From: Vreelandella populi | Lineage (GTDB): Bacteria; Pseudomonadota; Gammaproteobacteria; Pseudomonadales; Halomonadaceae | Direction of reading: 5' to 3' | DNA: 64,000 bases | Assembly: GCF_003989825.1 (NCBI RefSeq) | Contig: NZ_RZHE01000011.1 | Span: 88,059 to 152,058, forward strand | Shown: in pieces, positions 1 through 11,513 of the stretch | How the letters are laid out: each line of letters opens with the position of its first letter | Position numbering within the stretch: position 1 is the stretch's first letter | Made by a program: the position numbers and the translations under genes | The notes under the pieces: generated by a model | What the model was told of the DNA's origin: nothing | The model's database searches: none | Seen by the model: the letters and a program-made list of their open reading frames with translations, nothing else

Positions 1-181
1 TAGCGTTTGATATAAGCCCTTTTTACAAAACGGTTTCTCGGTAGCGGCACTGCTATTGAGTATGAAAGTTTAAGTAAAAGCTATTTTCCTACCGTTTACC
101 TAAACATGATACGCGCCACCTTGGAGTGAACTTGCCCGGTTACCTGTGTTCCAATGGGGGCAAACGATGATGGAGGCTTTT

Positions 182-538
182 ATGCCACAGATGAATCGCG
201 ACCAACGTAATGCTGCCTGGCAGGCTGCTCACCAATGGCGTGCCCGTGCCACACAGACGCAACCCAGCGGACTGATGGGCAGCCTGAAGCTTTTGCTAAC
301 GTGGCTGGCGTTTGGTGCATTGATGGTGGTTGGCGTTGTGCTTGGCCTGGTATTTCTTTTAATCGGCTGGGCGATGATGCCTTTTGTGCGCCACAAGATG
401 AAAAAGCGCATGGAACAGATGCGGGCCGATCAAGCTCAAGATATTGGCGGGGATTATGCCCATACCCAGCCGCGATCAGGTTATCAGGACGCGCTGGAAG
501 GTAGTTATGAAGTCAAGCAGGAAACGCCCCACCGCTAA
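182..538 (+). CDS. Small membrane protein of unknown function
   Basis: I do not recognise a family. From the ATG at 182 the product is 118 residues: a basic Gln/Arg-rich N-terminus, one long hydrophobic stretch at about residues 35-66 (one or two membrane passes), a Lys/Arg-rich juxtamembrane segment and a polar tail. Upstream GTG and ATG codons at 146, 167 and 170 are in frame, but only the ATG at 182 has a strong ribosome site (GGAGG at 172-176, spacing 5), so I prefer it. It converges with the AEC transporter gene. The function cannot be inferred from context. Confidence 0.6.
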   Translation: MPQMNRDQRNAAWQAAHQWRARATQTQPSGLMGSLKLLLTWLAFGALMVVGVVLGLVFLLIGWAMMPFVRHKMKKRMEQMRADQAQDIGGDYAHTQPRSGYQDALEGSYEVKQETPHR

Positions 539-591
539 CGGCTGATGATTTGAATTAGCTTGTTTTACCGATCCGATTCCTTGCGCCGCTT

Positions 592-1485
592 TCAAAGCGG
601 TGCATACACCCACGCAAAGGTGGCCGCCAGTGTCAGCGGCATTACGATCAGGCTACCCAGGTTTCCAATCAATACCAGTGATGCCACCTTTTGAGGGGCC
701 AGCTTGAACTGCTCGGCAACCAGGTAGTTAAGTACGGCAGGCGGCAGCGCGGAAAAGATCAGCAGCACCGCCAGTTGCAGCGGCTCTAGCGGCAGTAACC
801 ACATCAGCGGCAGGGCAATCAGCAACCCAGAAAGCGGGCAAAGTAGCGCGCCTAACAGCCCCGTGCGCCAATCGCTCAAGTCCACCTCAAGTAACCTGAC
901 GCCCAAGGCAAACAGCATCAGCGGAATACTTACGCCACCCAGCATATGCATGGCTTCAAGTAGCCAGCCAGGCAGCGCCGCCCCACTCATGTTGACTAAA
1001 AGCCCTGCCATACTCGCGGCCACAATAGGCATACGCAGGATATGCCACATGGAGGTACGCGGGTTTATCATGTAGAGCCCTACCGAGAAATGCAGCATCA
1101 TTTCCACGATAAAGACCACCACGGCAGCAGGCAGTGCGGCTTCGCCAAACGCCAATACCAGTAGGGGTACGCCCATATTGCCCGTATTGTTAAACATCAT
1201 GGGCGGCAGGAACGTTTTTATGTCCAGCTTTAACCAGGCCACCAGCGGCCATAACACAAGCCCTGACCCCAACACCACGGCGGCGGCGCCAAACGCAAGC
1301 CACGCGTAGTCGGCAAGCGGCGCCTGCCGGTCAGCCAGCACGGCAAACACCAGCAAGGGAACGAAAAGCTCCATATTCAGCGTGTTGAGGCTTTTAATAT
1401 TGGGCGTACGAAAACGCCCGTAGAGAGCACCGCTACCCGCAATCAGGAAAACCGGCAGCAGCGTGGCCAGAATATGCGCGATCAT
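592..1485 (-). CDS. AEC (auxin efflux carrier) family transporter
   Basis: A 297-residue, very hydrophobic protein with about ten predicted membrane segments and the family's split arrangement of two bundles joined by a central loop. The motif FNNTGNMGVPL near residue 100 matches the conserved Asn/Gly-Pro crossover region of AEC permeases. Members export or import small organic anions, and the substrate here is unknown. The gene lies about 80 bases downstream of glnE on the same strand and could be read through from it, although no functional link is apparent. Length fits the family (about 300 residues). Confidence 0.85.
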   Translation of the reverse strand: MIAHILATLLPVFLIAGSGALYGRFRTPNIKSLNTLNMELFVPLLVFAVLADRQAPLADYAWLAFGAAAVVLGSGLVLWPLVAWLKLDIKTFLPPMMFNNTGNMGVPLLVLAFGEAALPAAVVVFIVEMMLHFSVGLYMINPRTSMWHILRMPIVAASMAGLLVNMSGAALPGWLLEAMHMLGGVSIPLMLFALGVRLLEVDLSDWRTGLLGALLCPLSGLLIALPLMWLLPLEPLQLAVLLIFSALPPAVLNYLVAEQFKLAPQKVASLVLIGNLGSLIVMPLTLAATFAWVYAPL

Positions 1486-1565
1486 TGACCCCGCCCAGAT
1501 TCACGTTGATACATTTTTCATCCTCTTATTGTTGTGTTCGTCCCTGTAGCAATGGATTAGCGCGT

Positions 1566-4523
1566 TTAAGCAGGTTCTAGAAAGCGCTGCCAAAGAGCCC
1601 CCACCGCCCCACGATGCGCTTTGAAATCCTCGGCCTTGCCAACGGCTTTTACACCGGTTAGAGCCGCGCGATGGGTGCGGCTTCGATAAGCCAGATAGGC
1701 CTCTTTTAACTGCTCGGCTTCACCTGAAGGTAAGTGCCCACTTTCGGCCAAGGTATCTAAAATACGCATGTTGTCGCTGTAAACCAGCAGCTCAGGCGTT
1801 TGGTGAGCAAGCGCTAACACCGCGTATTGACATAGAAACTCGATATCGACCATGCCGCCGGCATCATGCTTCAGATTAAAATCTTTGCCGGGCTCCTTGC
1901 TGCCCAGATGGTCGCGCATCTTGTGGCGCATCTTTACGACATCTTCGCGCAAGGTGTGGGTATCGCGCTTGCGACTGAGGATGTCGCCGCGAATCTGATC
2001 AAACCGTTTGGCCAGTGCTTCGCTTCCGGCCACCACCCTGGCGCGCACCAGCGCCTGATGCTCCCAGGTCCAGGCGCTTTGCTGCTGATAGTCGGCGAAG
2101 GCATCAAGTGAGGTTACCAACAGCCCTGCATTGCCCGAGGGGCGCAGGCGCATGTCGACCTCAAACAGGCTGCCCGCAGGAGTGACGGCGGTTAATAGGT
2201 GAATAATCCGCTGACCCAGGCGGGTAAAAAATAGCGGCGTATCAATCGGGCGTGGGCCGTCGGTAGTACCTTTCCCATCGCTATCGTGAAGAAACACTAG
2301 ATCCAGGTCAGAACCATAGCCAAGCTCAATGCCCCCTAGCTTGCCATAGCCGATGACCAGAAAGGCCGGCTCGTGTTCATTCAGGCCTTGGGGAACACCG
2401 TGCTTACGGGTTGCGTGCTTCCAGGCCATGGCGAGCACGGCATCCAGTATTACTTCGGCGATGTAAGTTAAGTAATCACTTACTTTCATTAAATGACGCG
2501 TACCGGCCACATCTGAAGCGGCAACGTGGAGCATTTGCGCGTGTTTGAAAACGCGTAGCGCCTCTAGCTGAGCTTCTTCATCATCTTCTGGCAAACGGTT
2601 AAGCGTCTGGCGCAGCTCGTCGGCCAGGCGTGCCTTGTCGGCGGGGGTATACAACGTTTCCGGCGTTAGCAGTTCATCCAGCAAAATGGGGTAACGTGCC
2701 AGTTGCTCGGCAATCCAGGGGCTGGCGACACATAGCCGCATCAAGTGCTCTAGCGCCTGAGGGTTTTCGCGCAGCAGCGCAAGGTAAGCTGTACGCCGCA
2801 ACACAGCCTCGATAAGTGGCTGCACGCGGGCAAGTGCGGTATCCGGTTTCTCATTTTCGGCTACTGCAGCCAGCAATAAGGGCATCAACGCGTCGAGTCG
2901 CTCAAAACCGATTCGCTGCATGCCTTGCACTTGTCGCGATTGATACAGGCTTTGCAGACGCTTTAGTATTTTATCGGGTTCGGCAAATCCCGCATCGCGT
3001 AAGTAAGCAATTGCTTCGTCCTGCTCAAGCTCGTTGCGCCAGATTAATCGCCACTGAGCGGGTGCAAGGCGGTTTTCGTTATTAGCTTCCTCGGCATCCT
3101 CCTCGGGGTCAGCAATCACCGCATCGAAATGGCAGCGCACGCGCTCGCGCACCTTATCAAGCTGCTCCAGTAGCGCAGCCCAATCTTTATACCCCATGGC
3201 AAAGGCAACGCGCGCCTGATCGATCTCATCAACGGGCAGCATTTGCGTCTGACGATCTTCAAGCGCCTGAATGACGTGTTCGATATCACGCAAAAAGGCG
3301 TAATCAGGCAATAGTTCGTCGACCACCGCCTGGGGTAGCAGCCCCAGGTCGGGCAGACGTTTCAGGGCCGTTTGCAACGACGTGACCTGCAGTTCGGTAT
3401 CGCGGCCGCCACGAATCAGCTGAAAGGCCTGAACCACGAACTCCACTTCACGAATACCGCCAGAGCCCAACTTGATATTGCTCTGCATACCCTTGCGCTT
3501 CACTTCGCGATTGATCATGGCCTTCAATTCACGCAGCGACTCAATCGCGCCAAAATCCAGATAGCGGCGATACACAAAGGGCTTGAGGCTGGACAGAAGT
3601 TCTCGACCTGCCTCGATATCCCCGGCAACCGGGCGTGCCTTGAGCATGGCGTAGCGCTCCCACTCGCGCCCCTGGTCCTGGTAGTAACTTGAGAGCATTG
3701 AGAAGCTGCCCACCAACGGGCCACCGTCACCCAGTGGGCGCAGGCGCATATCCACCCGAAACACAAAGCCATCGGCACTCATTGCATCAAGTGCGGCAAT
3801 CAGCTTCTGGCCAAGCTTGGTGAAGTACTCCTGATGCTCTAGTGGTTTGCGCCCACCCTGTGTTTCTCCCTTTTCCGAGAAGGCAAAAATAAGATCGATA
3901 TCGGAGGAAAGATTAAGCTCGCCCGCCCCAAGCTTGCCCATGCCAAGCACGACCAACCGCTGCGGCGAGCCGTCGACACGCGCGGCAGGCACCCCCCAAC
4001 GCGTGGCGTAGAACTGCTCAAGCCACCCAAGCGCGGCCTCAAGACATAGCTCAGCGAGCTGAGAAACCGCCTGCGCGGTATGCCACATGGTATAGCCTGG
4101 CGGGCGGTTTAAATCGCGCCAAACAATGCCCAGCATTCGCGCCCGCCGAAAACGGCGCAGTACGCGATGCATGGCCGTCTCATCTTCTGCATCTTCCAGT
4201 GCGGCATGTAGCCACTGCTGAAGCTCGCGGCGGTTGGGCGTGGCATCCAGCTCGCCGGTGACCTCAAGCTCAGCAAGCCACTGGGGGTAGCGCGCCAGCG
4301 TGTCCACGGCAAAGATAGAGACCGCCAGAACCTTGGTCAGCGCCTCGCGGCGCGATTCCGTTAGCGCCTCCCATTGCCGGGAGGGCAACGGCTGCTTGGT
4401 CATTGAGGCAACATTGTCAGCCTGGCTAAGCGCATCGTTTAGCCGCTGGCCTGCCTTTTGCACTACATCTTTCAGCACCTCAGGCACGGTCTGTAAGGAT
4501 AAAAAACCATCGTCTAGTTGCAT
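1566..4523 (-). CDS. glnE: Bifunctional glutamine synthetase adenylyltransferase/adenylyl-removing enzyme
   Basis: GlnE adenylylates and deadenylylates glutamine synthetase in response to PII, linking nitrogen status to ammonium assimilation. Two nucleotidyltransferase modules are visible: GMGKLGAGELN followed by SDIDLIF at about residue 195 (removing domain), and GYGKLGGIEL followed by SDLDLVF at about residue 720 (transferring domain). Each is followed by the helical GlnD-PII-like segment, e.g. GGIREVEF and GGMVDIEF. The frame stays open to 4586, but the ATG at 4523 follows a GAGGT site at good spacing and begins 26 bases after the dgkA stop. It gives 985 residues, close to the usual 950-990. 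Confidence 0.96.
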   Translation of the reverse strand: MQLDDGFLSLQTVPEVLKDVVQKAGQRLNDALSQADNVASMTKQPLPSRQWEALTESRREALTKVLAVSIFAVDTLARYPQWLAELEVTGELDATPNRRELQQWLHAALEDAEDETAMHRVLRRFRRARMLGIVWRDLNRPPGYTMWHTAQAVSQLAELCLEAALGWLEQFYATRWGVPAARVDGSPQRLVVLGMGKLGAGELNLSSDIDLIFAFSEKGETQGGRKPLEHQEYFTKLGQKLIAALDAMSADGFVFRVDMRLRPLGDGGPLVGSFSMLSSYYQDQGREWERYAMLKARPVAGDIEAGRELLSSLKPFVYRRYLDFGAIESLRELKAMINREVKRKGMQSNIKLGSGGIREVEFVVQAFQLIRGGRDTELQVTSLQTALKRLPDLGLLPQAVVDELLPDYAFLRDIEHVIQALEDRQTQMLPVDEIDQARVAFAMGYKDWAALLEQLDKVRERVRCHFDAVIADPEEDAEEANNENRLAPAQWRLIWRNELEQDEAIAYLRDAGFAEPDKILKRLQSLYQSRQVQGMQRIGFERLDALMPLLLAAVAENEKPDTALARVQPLIEAVLRRTAYLALLRENPQALEHLMRLCVASPWIAEQLARYPILLDELLTPETLYTPADKARLADELRQTLNRLPEDDEEAQLEALRVFKHAQMLHVAASDVAGTRHLMKVSDYLTYIAEVILDAVLAMAWKHATRKHGVPQGLNEHEPAFLVIGYGKLGGIELGYGSDLDLVFLHDSDGKGTTDGPRPIDTPLFFTRLGQRIIHLLTAVTPAGSLFEVDMRLRPSGNAGLLVTSLDAFADYQQQSAWTWEHQALVRARVVAGSEALAKRFDQIRGDILSRKRDTHTLREDVVKMRHKMRDHLGSKEPGKDFNLKHDAGGMVDIEFLCQYAVLALAHQTPELLVYSDNMRILDTLAESGHLPSGEAEQLKEAYLAYRSRTHRAALTGVKAVGKAEDFKAHRGAVGALWQRFLEPA

Positions 4524-4549
4524 AACCACCTCATTGCCAAGCGAAAACG

Positions 4550-4921
4550 CTAGCCGAAGAATTTTTCCCAGCCCAGAAGCCCCCAAGTAAGCCCGGCCAT
4601 AATCAACGACAGCATGACCGCCGCCGAGCCGATATCCTTGGCGCGGCCGGAAAGCACGTGATGCTCGGTGCCAATGCGGTCAACGACATTCTCAATCGCG
4701 CTATTTAAAAGTTCGACGATCAGAACGAAAAACAGGCTGCCCACCAGCATCAGCCAACTGATCGAATCGTTACTGAGCCACCAGGCAAATGGCAGCAACA
4801 CGGCAGCAATACCCACTTCCTGACGAAAGGCCGTCTCATTTCGAAACGCGGCCTTTAACCCCTTCCAGGAATAACGCGTTGAGTGCATCAAATGGAGTAA
4901 ACCGGTATGCCCTGGTTTCAT
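4550..4921 (-). CDS. dgkA: Diacylglycerol kinase, small membrane type
   Basis: An integral inner-membrane kinase that phosphorylates diacylglycerol to phosphatidate during recycling of lipid from membrane-derived oligosaccharide synthesis. At 123 residues it matches the E. coli enzyme in size. Visible signatures are NETAFRQE near the N-terminus, ELLNSAIENVVDRIG (the catalytic/ATP-binding helix with its essential Glu) and GRAKDIGSAAVM. Three hydrophobic segments follow the amphipathic N-terminal helix. It lies just upstream of glnE on the same strand, 26 bases apart, so the two are probably cotranscribed. Confidence 0.96.
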   Translation of the reverse strand: MKPGHTGLLHLMHSTRYSWKGLKAAFRNETAFRQEVGIAAVLLPFAWWLSNDSISWLMLVGSLFFVLIVELLNSAIENVVDRIGTEHHVLSGRAKDIGSAAVMLSLIMAGLTWGLLGWEKFFG

Positions 4922-4950
4922 GCAGCTTGCCTCATCTAGGCGTAAGTGAA

Positions 4951-6423
4951 TCAGTTAGCCAGAATCATCGCGTCCAGATCGAGCGACAATGGGTCCAGCA
5001 CCTCAGACCAGCTTAAATAAGGTGTGTTACCACTTCCGTTCACAAACACACTAAATACACCCCACTGCCCGCTGACAGTACGAAAGTAGCCGGCCGCTGC
5101 GCGTACCGCAAAAGGCTGGTTCAGCGTGCCGGTCTTTAGCATGACATTGTTTTGAAACGTGGGAGAGCCACGCCGTATAAAGCGCATCACACCATTGGCG
5201 GGCGACTGAAACGCAGCCACAAAACTTGGAAACAATGCGCTCTGGCGGTACATATCTTCGAGCATGACGTTGGCACCGTGGGCCGAGGTACGGTTTTCCG
5301 TGGTCAAGCCACTGCCACTATACAGGGTAATCGGCCCGTGCCCTGGCAGCTGCTGGGCGTAGGTTTCGATAGCCGAGCCTGCCTGACGCAGCTGAGCTTG
5401 CGGTGTTTGCACCAGATTCAGTGCCAGCACATCGGCCATATAGTTGTTGGAGTAGTTCATGGTGCGCAGAAGTAACTCTTGCAGCGGCTGGCTATCTACC
5501 GCTGCCAGGCGCCGCGCACTACTGGGTGGCTGCGTTGACGTCAAACGCCAGGGATCACGCACATGAATACCAGCCTGATTCAACATGGCCAGCAGCACCT
5601 GGGCGGTCTCTTCGGCGGCATCGCCCGCGCCACGGTAGACATCCTGGGCCATGGCATTGGTTGAAACCTGACCGCTTACACGCATCACATCGCCACGCTC
5701 ATCGGTAATTCGTTCAGCGCTGATCTCGGTGCCGCTATTAGCGGGACGGGTAATCACTTGGTTATCAATGGTGATAAGTGGCAGTTGGCTATCACAGAGC
5801 GCAGTGCGGGCAGGCTCTCCTGGAACGGCTGAAGGCGCCACATTAACGCACCAACTGCCGAAGTTGACTCCCGCCGAGGTCAGCGGCGCGCTGTAGGCAT
5901 TGGTGACGCGAGTGCGGGCACTGCAGCGATCGTTGGTAATACATTCGACGGGCCCAAAACGCCACTGACTGATCACCAGGGCACCATCAACTTCATTGAC
6001 GCCCGCCATTTGCAGACGTTGAACCAAACGCCACAGATTCTCCGTGGTAAGGCCCGGGTCGCCACCGCCCTCGAACACCAGATCGCCGCGCAGCACACCG
6101 TTATCAATGGCACCGTTGCTGACGAGCTGGCTGGTAAAGCGATGCTGGGGGCCAAAGCGATTCAATAACGCGGCCGCCATATAGGCTTTGGTCACCGAGG
6201 CGGGAGCCATCTGGCGTTCGGGGTTAAGGCTGCCCAGTAGGGCAGGCGTATCGGTATTCAACAGACGTGCTTCGGCACTGATCGAAAACCCCTTTTCCTG
6301 CAGTTGGCTCAAGCGGCTGAAGTCGGCCAGCAGCAAGGGGCTTGCCATCAGCGACACCGCCGCCGCCCCTGCCATCACTACACAGCGCCATGGGCGCACC
6401 GCTGACTTAAAGAAGTACGTCAC
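4951..6423 (-). CDS. dacB: D-alanyl-D-alanine carboxypeptidase/endopeptidase (PBP4, class C type)
   Basis: A periplasmic penicillin-binding protein of family S13 that trims peptidoglycan stem peptides and crosslinks. The three active-site motifs are present: SVTK (nucleophile Ser at about residue 76), SNN in NYSNNYMADV, and KTG in LKTGTLNQP. A signal peptide with a hydrophobic Ala-rich core and an ALA-like end (PLLLADF) begins the protein. The frame opens with TTG at 6438, but TTGAGG lies 9 bases before the GTG at 6423, so I chose the latter (490 residues). It follows the TrmB-like gene on the same strand by about 85 bases. Confidence 0.93.
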   Translation of the reverse strand: MTYFFKSAVRPWRCVVMAGAAAVSLMASPLLLADFSRLSQLQEKGFSISAEARLLNTDTPALLGSLNPERQMAPASVTKAYMAAALLNRFGPQHRFTSQLVSNGAIDNGVLRGDLVFEGGGDPGLTTENLWRLVQRLQMAGVNEVDGALVISQWRFGPVECITNDRCSARTRVTNAYSAPLTSAGVNFGSWCVNVAPSAVPGEPARTALCDSQLPLITIDNQVITRPANSGTEISAERITDERGDVMRVSGQVSTNAMAQDVYRGAGDAAEETAQVLLAMLNQAGIHVRDPWRLTSTQPPSSARRLAAVDSQPLQELLLRTMNYSNNYMADVLALNLVQTPQAQLRQAGSAIETYAQQLPGHGPITLYSGSGLTTENRTSAHGANVMLEDMYRQSALFPSFVAAFQSPANGVMRFIRRGSPTFQNNVMLKTGTLNQPFAVRAAAGYFRTVSGQWGVFSVFVNGSGNTPYLSWSEVLDPLSLDLDAMILAN

Positions 6424-6507
6424 TGTTATCGGCCTCAATACACATTCATGGTGGAAAATATCTGCAGAACACTCATGTCTGCCATCATCAAGCTAAGAAT
6501 ACCCATG

Positions 6508-7173
6508 TCATACCCGTTCTAGATCAACCTGCAGGCGCCAAAGCGTTTGCCCGCTCTGATCGTACTTGGCTTCAAACGGGGTTAAATACTCACCATCAGG
6601 TGCCCACACGCCGGTTTCAGCCTGCTTACCGGTAACGTGCGCTACCGCCAGGGCAAACTCTTCGATATACAGCTGCCAGTTGGAGCGCACCTCAAGACGC
6701 CCGCCCAGCGCCAGCAGTGTGGGTAATATTGGATGCCCTTGCCAGCGCATCTTTAAATGTGCTGCTTTGGGATATGGGTTGGGGTACAGCAGATAATGCC
6801 TCGCCGGCGCCCATTGCGCCTGATCCGCCAGCCTCCAGAAATCCACCAGATCTGCCCGCACCAGAAGCGCATTATCGGGAAGCGCGCCATGATCACGTCC
6901 TAACCGATCTTCGCTGCGATCAACTCCAATCACCAGATGATCCGGGAACTGCGTAGCCAAATGCCGTGTCGAAAGCCCAACGCCACACCCTGCATCCAGA
7001 ATCAGCGGGGCCTGACGAGCTTGATACCAGCGCTGGGCCTGCTCGAACGCCTGTTGAGTGTGATCCGCAATTGGTTTACGCAGCGGTTGGGCAAGTGCGC
7101 GTTCTACCCGGCGTGCCAAATCATGATGAGGGCCTGGCTGATTGGATATGATGGGTCGAGAATTGTGCTGCAT
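6508..7173 (-). CDS. TrmB-like SAM-dependent methyltransferase (tRNA guanine-N7 type)
   Basis: The protein has a Rossmann-type SAM-binding motif (ILDAGCGVGLSTRHLA) and a later LLYPNPYPKAAHLKMRW, which resembles the TrmB signature FPDPWPKxRHxKRR. This places it in the TrmB family, whose main member makes m7G46 in tRNA. It may be a second, divergent member rather than the housekeeping enzyme, because the PNPYPK and HLKMRW positions deviate from the classic form. The frame continues upstream to 7362, but that would overlap fabY. The ATG at 7173, preceded by GAGAGA, gives 221 residues, a normal family length, and leaves a divergent promoter region towards fabY. Confidence 0.78.
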   Translation of the reverse strand: MQHNSRPIISNQPGPHHDLARRVERALAQPLRKPIADHTQQAFEQAQRWYQARQAPLILDAGCGVGLSTRHLATQFPDHLVIGVDRSEDRLGRDHGALPDNALLVRADLVDFWRLADQAQWAPARHYLLYPNPYPKAAHLKMRWQGHPILPTLLALGGRLEVRSNWQLYIEEFALAVAHVTGKQAETGVWAPDGEYLTPFEAKYDQSGQTLWRLQVDLERV

Positions 7174-7355
7174 GCCATCTCTCGGATTGAAAAGAGGTGA
7201 TTCTATCAGTCTCCGGTGGTTGCAGCATGACGTCGTGAGGTACCCGGTGCTATGATCACGCCCGAGATATTTATTAAGCTCAACGATACGGCCCGTTTTA
7301 GCCTGTCGTTGACAATAACTGTTATTAAAAACCACCGCACCACGAGGAACCCGGC

Positions 7356-9757
<2,402 letters not shown>

Positions 9758-9777
9758 CCACCCACATTGTTGAGTAA

Positions 9778-10086
<309 letters not shown>

Positions 10087-10100
10087 CGCCCAGCGGTCGC

Positions 10101-11390
10101 GTGCGTATATGGGCCATTGCCTGGCCAATCATCCTTTCCAATATTACCGTTCCCCTGCTGGGACTGGTGGATACTGCCGTGGTCGGGCACCTGCCCGACT
10201 CGCGCTATCTGGCAGCGGTTACCTTGGGTGCTACGCTTTTCAGCTTTCTTTACTGGGGCTTTGGTTTCTTGCGGATGGGCACCACGGGCCTGGTGGCCCA
10301 GGCAATGGGCCGGGAAAGCGATAGCGACGTACAGAACCTGCTAGGCCAATCGCTGATCATCGCCGCCGTGATTGGCGTTTTACTGATTACCTTTTCCACT
10401 CCGCTGATTAATCTAGGCCTTTGGCTTTTAGATGGAAGTGAGGCCGCCACGCCGCTGGCCCGCGAATACGCGGAGATACGCCTGTGGTCGGCGCCCGCCG
10501 TACTGGCCAATTACGCCATTCTGGGCTGGTTTCTGGGCCAACAGAACTCCCGCGTTACGCTGATGATTCTGGTGCTGACCAACGCGATCAATATCGTGCT
10601 CGATCTATGGTTTGTTGTGGGCCTGGGCATGACCAGCAATGGGGTTGCCTGGGCAAGCGTTATTGCCGATTACAGTGCATTGGGGTTTGGCGGCTATCTG
10701 GTGCTTCATCAGCTCAAACGACTAACCGGACGCTTTTCACGGGCGCGTTTACTGGCCCTTTCCGCTTATGCCGCGCTTTTCAACATCAACGCCAATTTGT
10801 TTGTACGCACGCTTGGCCTGCTCTTTGTAATGGCATTTTTTACCGCTCAGGGCGCTCGCCAGGGCGACACCGTACTGGCTGCCAATGCCGTTCTGTTGCA
10901 GTTCATCATGCTTACAAGCTACGCACTGGATGGTTTTGCCCACGCGGCAGAGTCGTTGGTGGGCCGGGCCTATGGGCGACGTGACTGGCAGGAGCTGGCC
11001 TCGATTGTCCGCCGAACTGCACTGTTCTCCTTCTGGACGGCGGGCAGCGCATCACTGCTTTTTGCTCTTGGCGGCAATCAGCTGGTAGCGTTATTAACCG
11101 GTCTTGAAGAGGTGCAGGCAACGGCTGCCCTGTACCTACCCTGGATGGTGGCGATGCCTTTGATTGCCGTTTGGAGCTACCTGTTTGATGGCGTCTTTAT
11201 TGGCGCAACCGCCGTACGCGAAATGCGTAACAGCATCTTTATCGCCATGGCCATTTATCTACCCGCCTGGTGGTTTACCCAAGGCCTGGGTAACCATGGG
11301 CTTTGGCTTGCCTTTACGCTGTTTATTACGGTGCGCTCCGGGGTGCTTGTCTATTACTATCGTCGATACCGGAACGCCTACTGGCGCTAG
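10101..11390 (+). CDS. MATE family multidrug/cation exporter (DinF-like)
   Basis: A 429-residue protein with about twelve hydrophobic segments. The N-terminal WAIAWPIILSNITVPLLGLVDTAVVGHL resembles the conserved MATE/DinF first helix with its LVDTAVVGHL motif, and the second half repeats the architecture. DinF-type MATE proteins exchange Na+ or H+ for toxic organic cations across the inner membrane. The start is GTG, 14 bases after the ferredoxin stop, with only a weak ribosome site, so translation may depend on the upstream gene. Confidence 0.88.
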   Translation: MRIWAIAWPIILSNITVPLLGLVDTAVVGHLPDSRYLAAVTLGATLFSFLYWGFGFLRMGTTGLVAQAMGRESDSDVQNLLGQSLIIAAVIGVLLITFSTPLINLGLWLLDGSEAATPLAREYAEIRLWSAPAVLANYAILGWFLGQQNSRVTLMILVLTNAINIVLDLWFVVGLGMTSNGVAWASVIADYSALGFGGYLVLHQLKRLTGRFSRARLLALSAYAALFNINANLFVRTLGLLFVMAFFTAQGARQGDTVLAANAVLLQFIMLTSYALDGFAHAAESLVGRAYGRRDWQELASIVRRTALFSFWTAGSASLLFALGGNQLVALLTGLEEVQATAALYLPWMVAMPLIAVWSYLFDGVFIGATAVREMRNSIFIAMAIYLPAWWFTQGLGNHGLWLAFTLFITVRSGVLVYYYRRYRNAYWR

Positions 11391-11513
11391 ACGCTCAGCC
11401 CAAGCCTTCTCTTCTTCGATCATGGCTCAAGCTGTTAGCTTTTAAACGTGAAAACCCTCACGCTCCGCCGTATATTAGCAGCGCACTTCCTATAAAAAAC
11501 AAGAGAATCCGCC

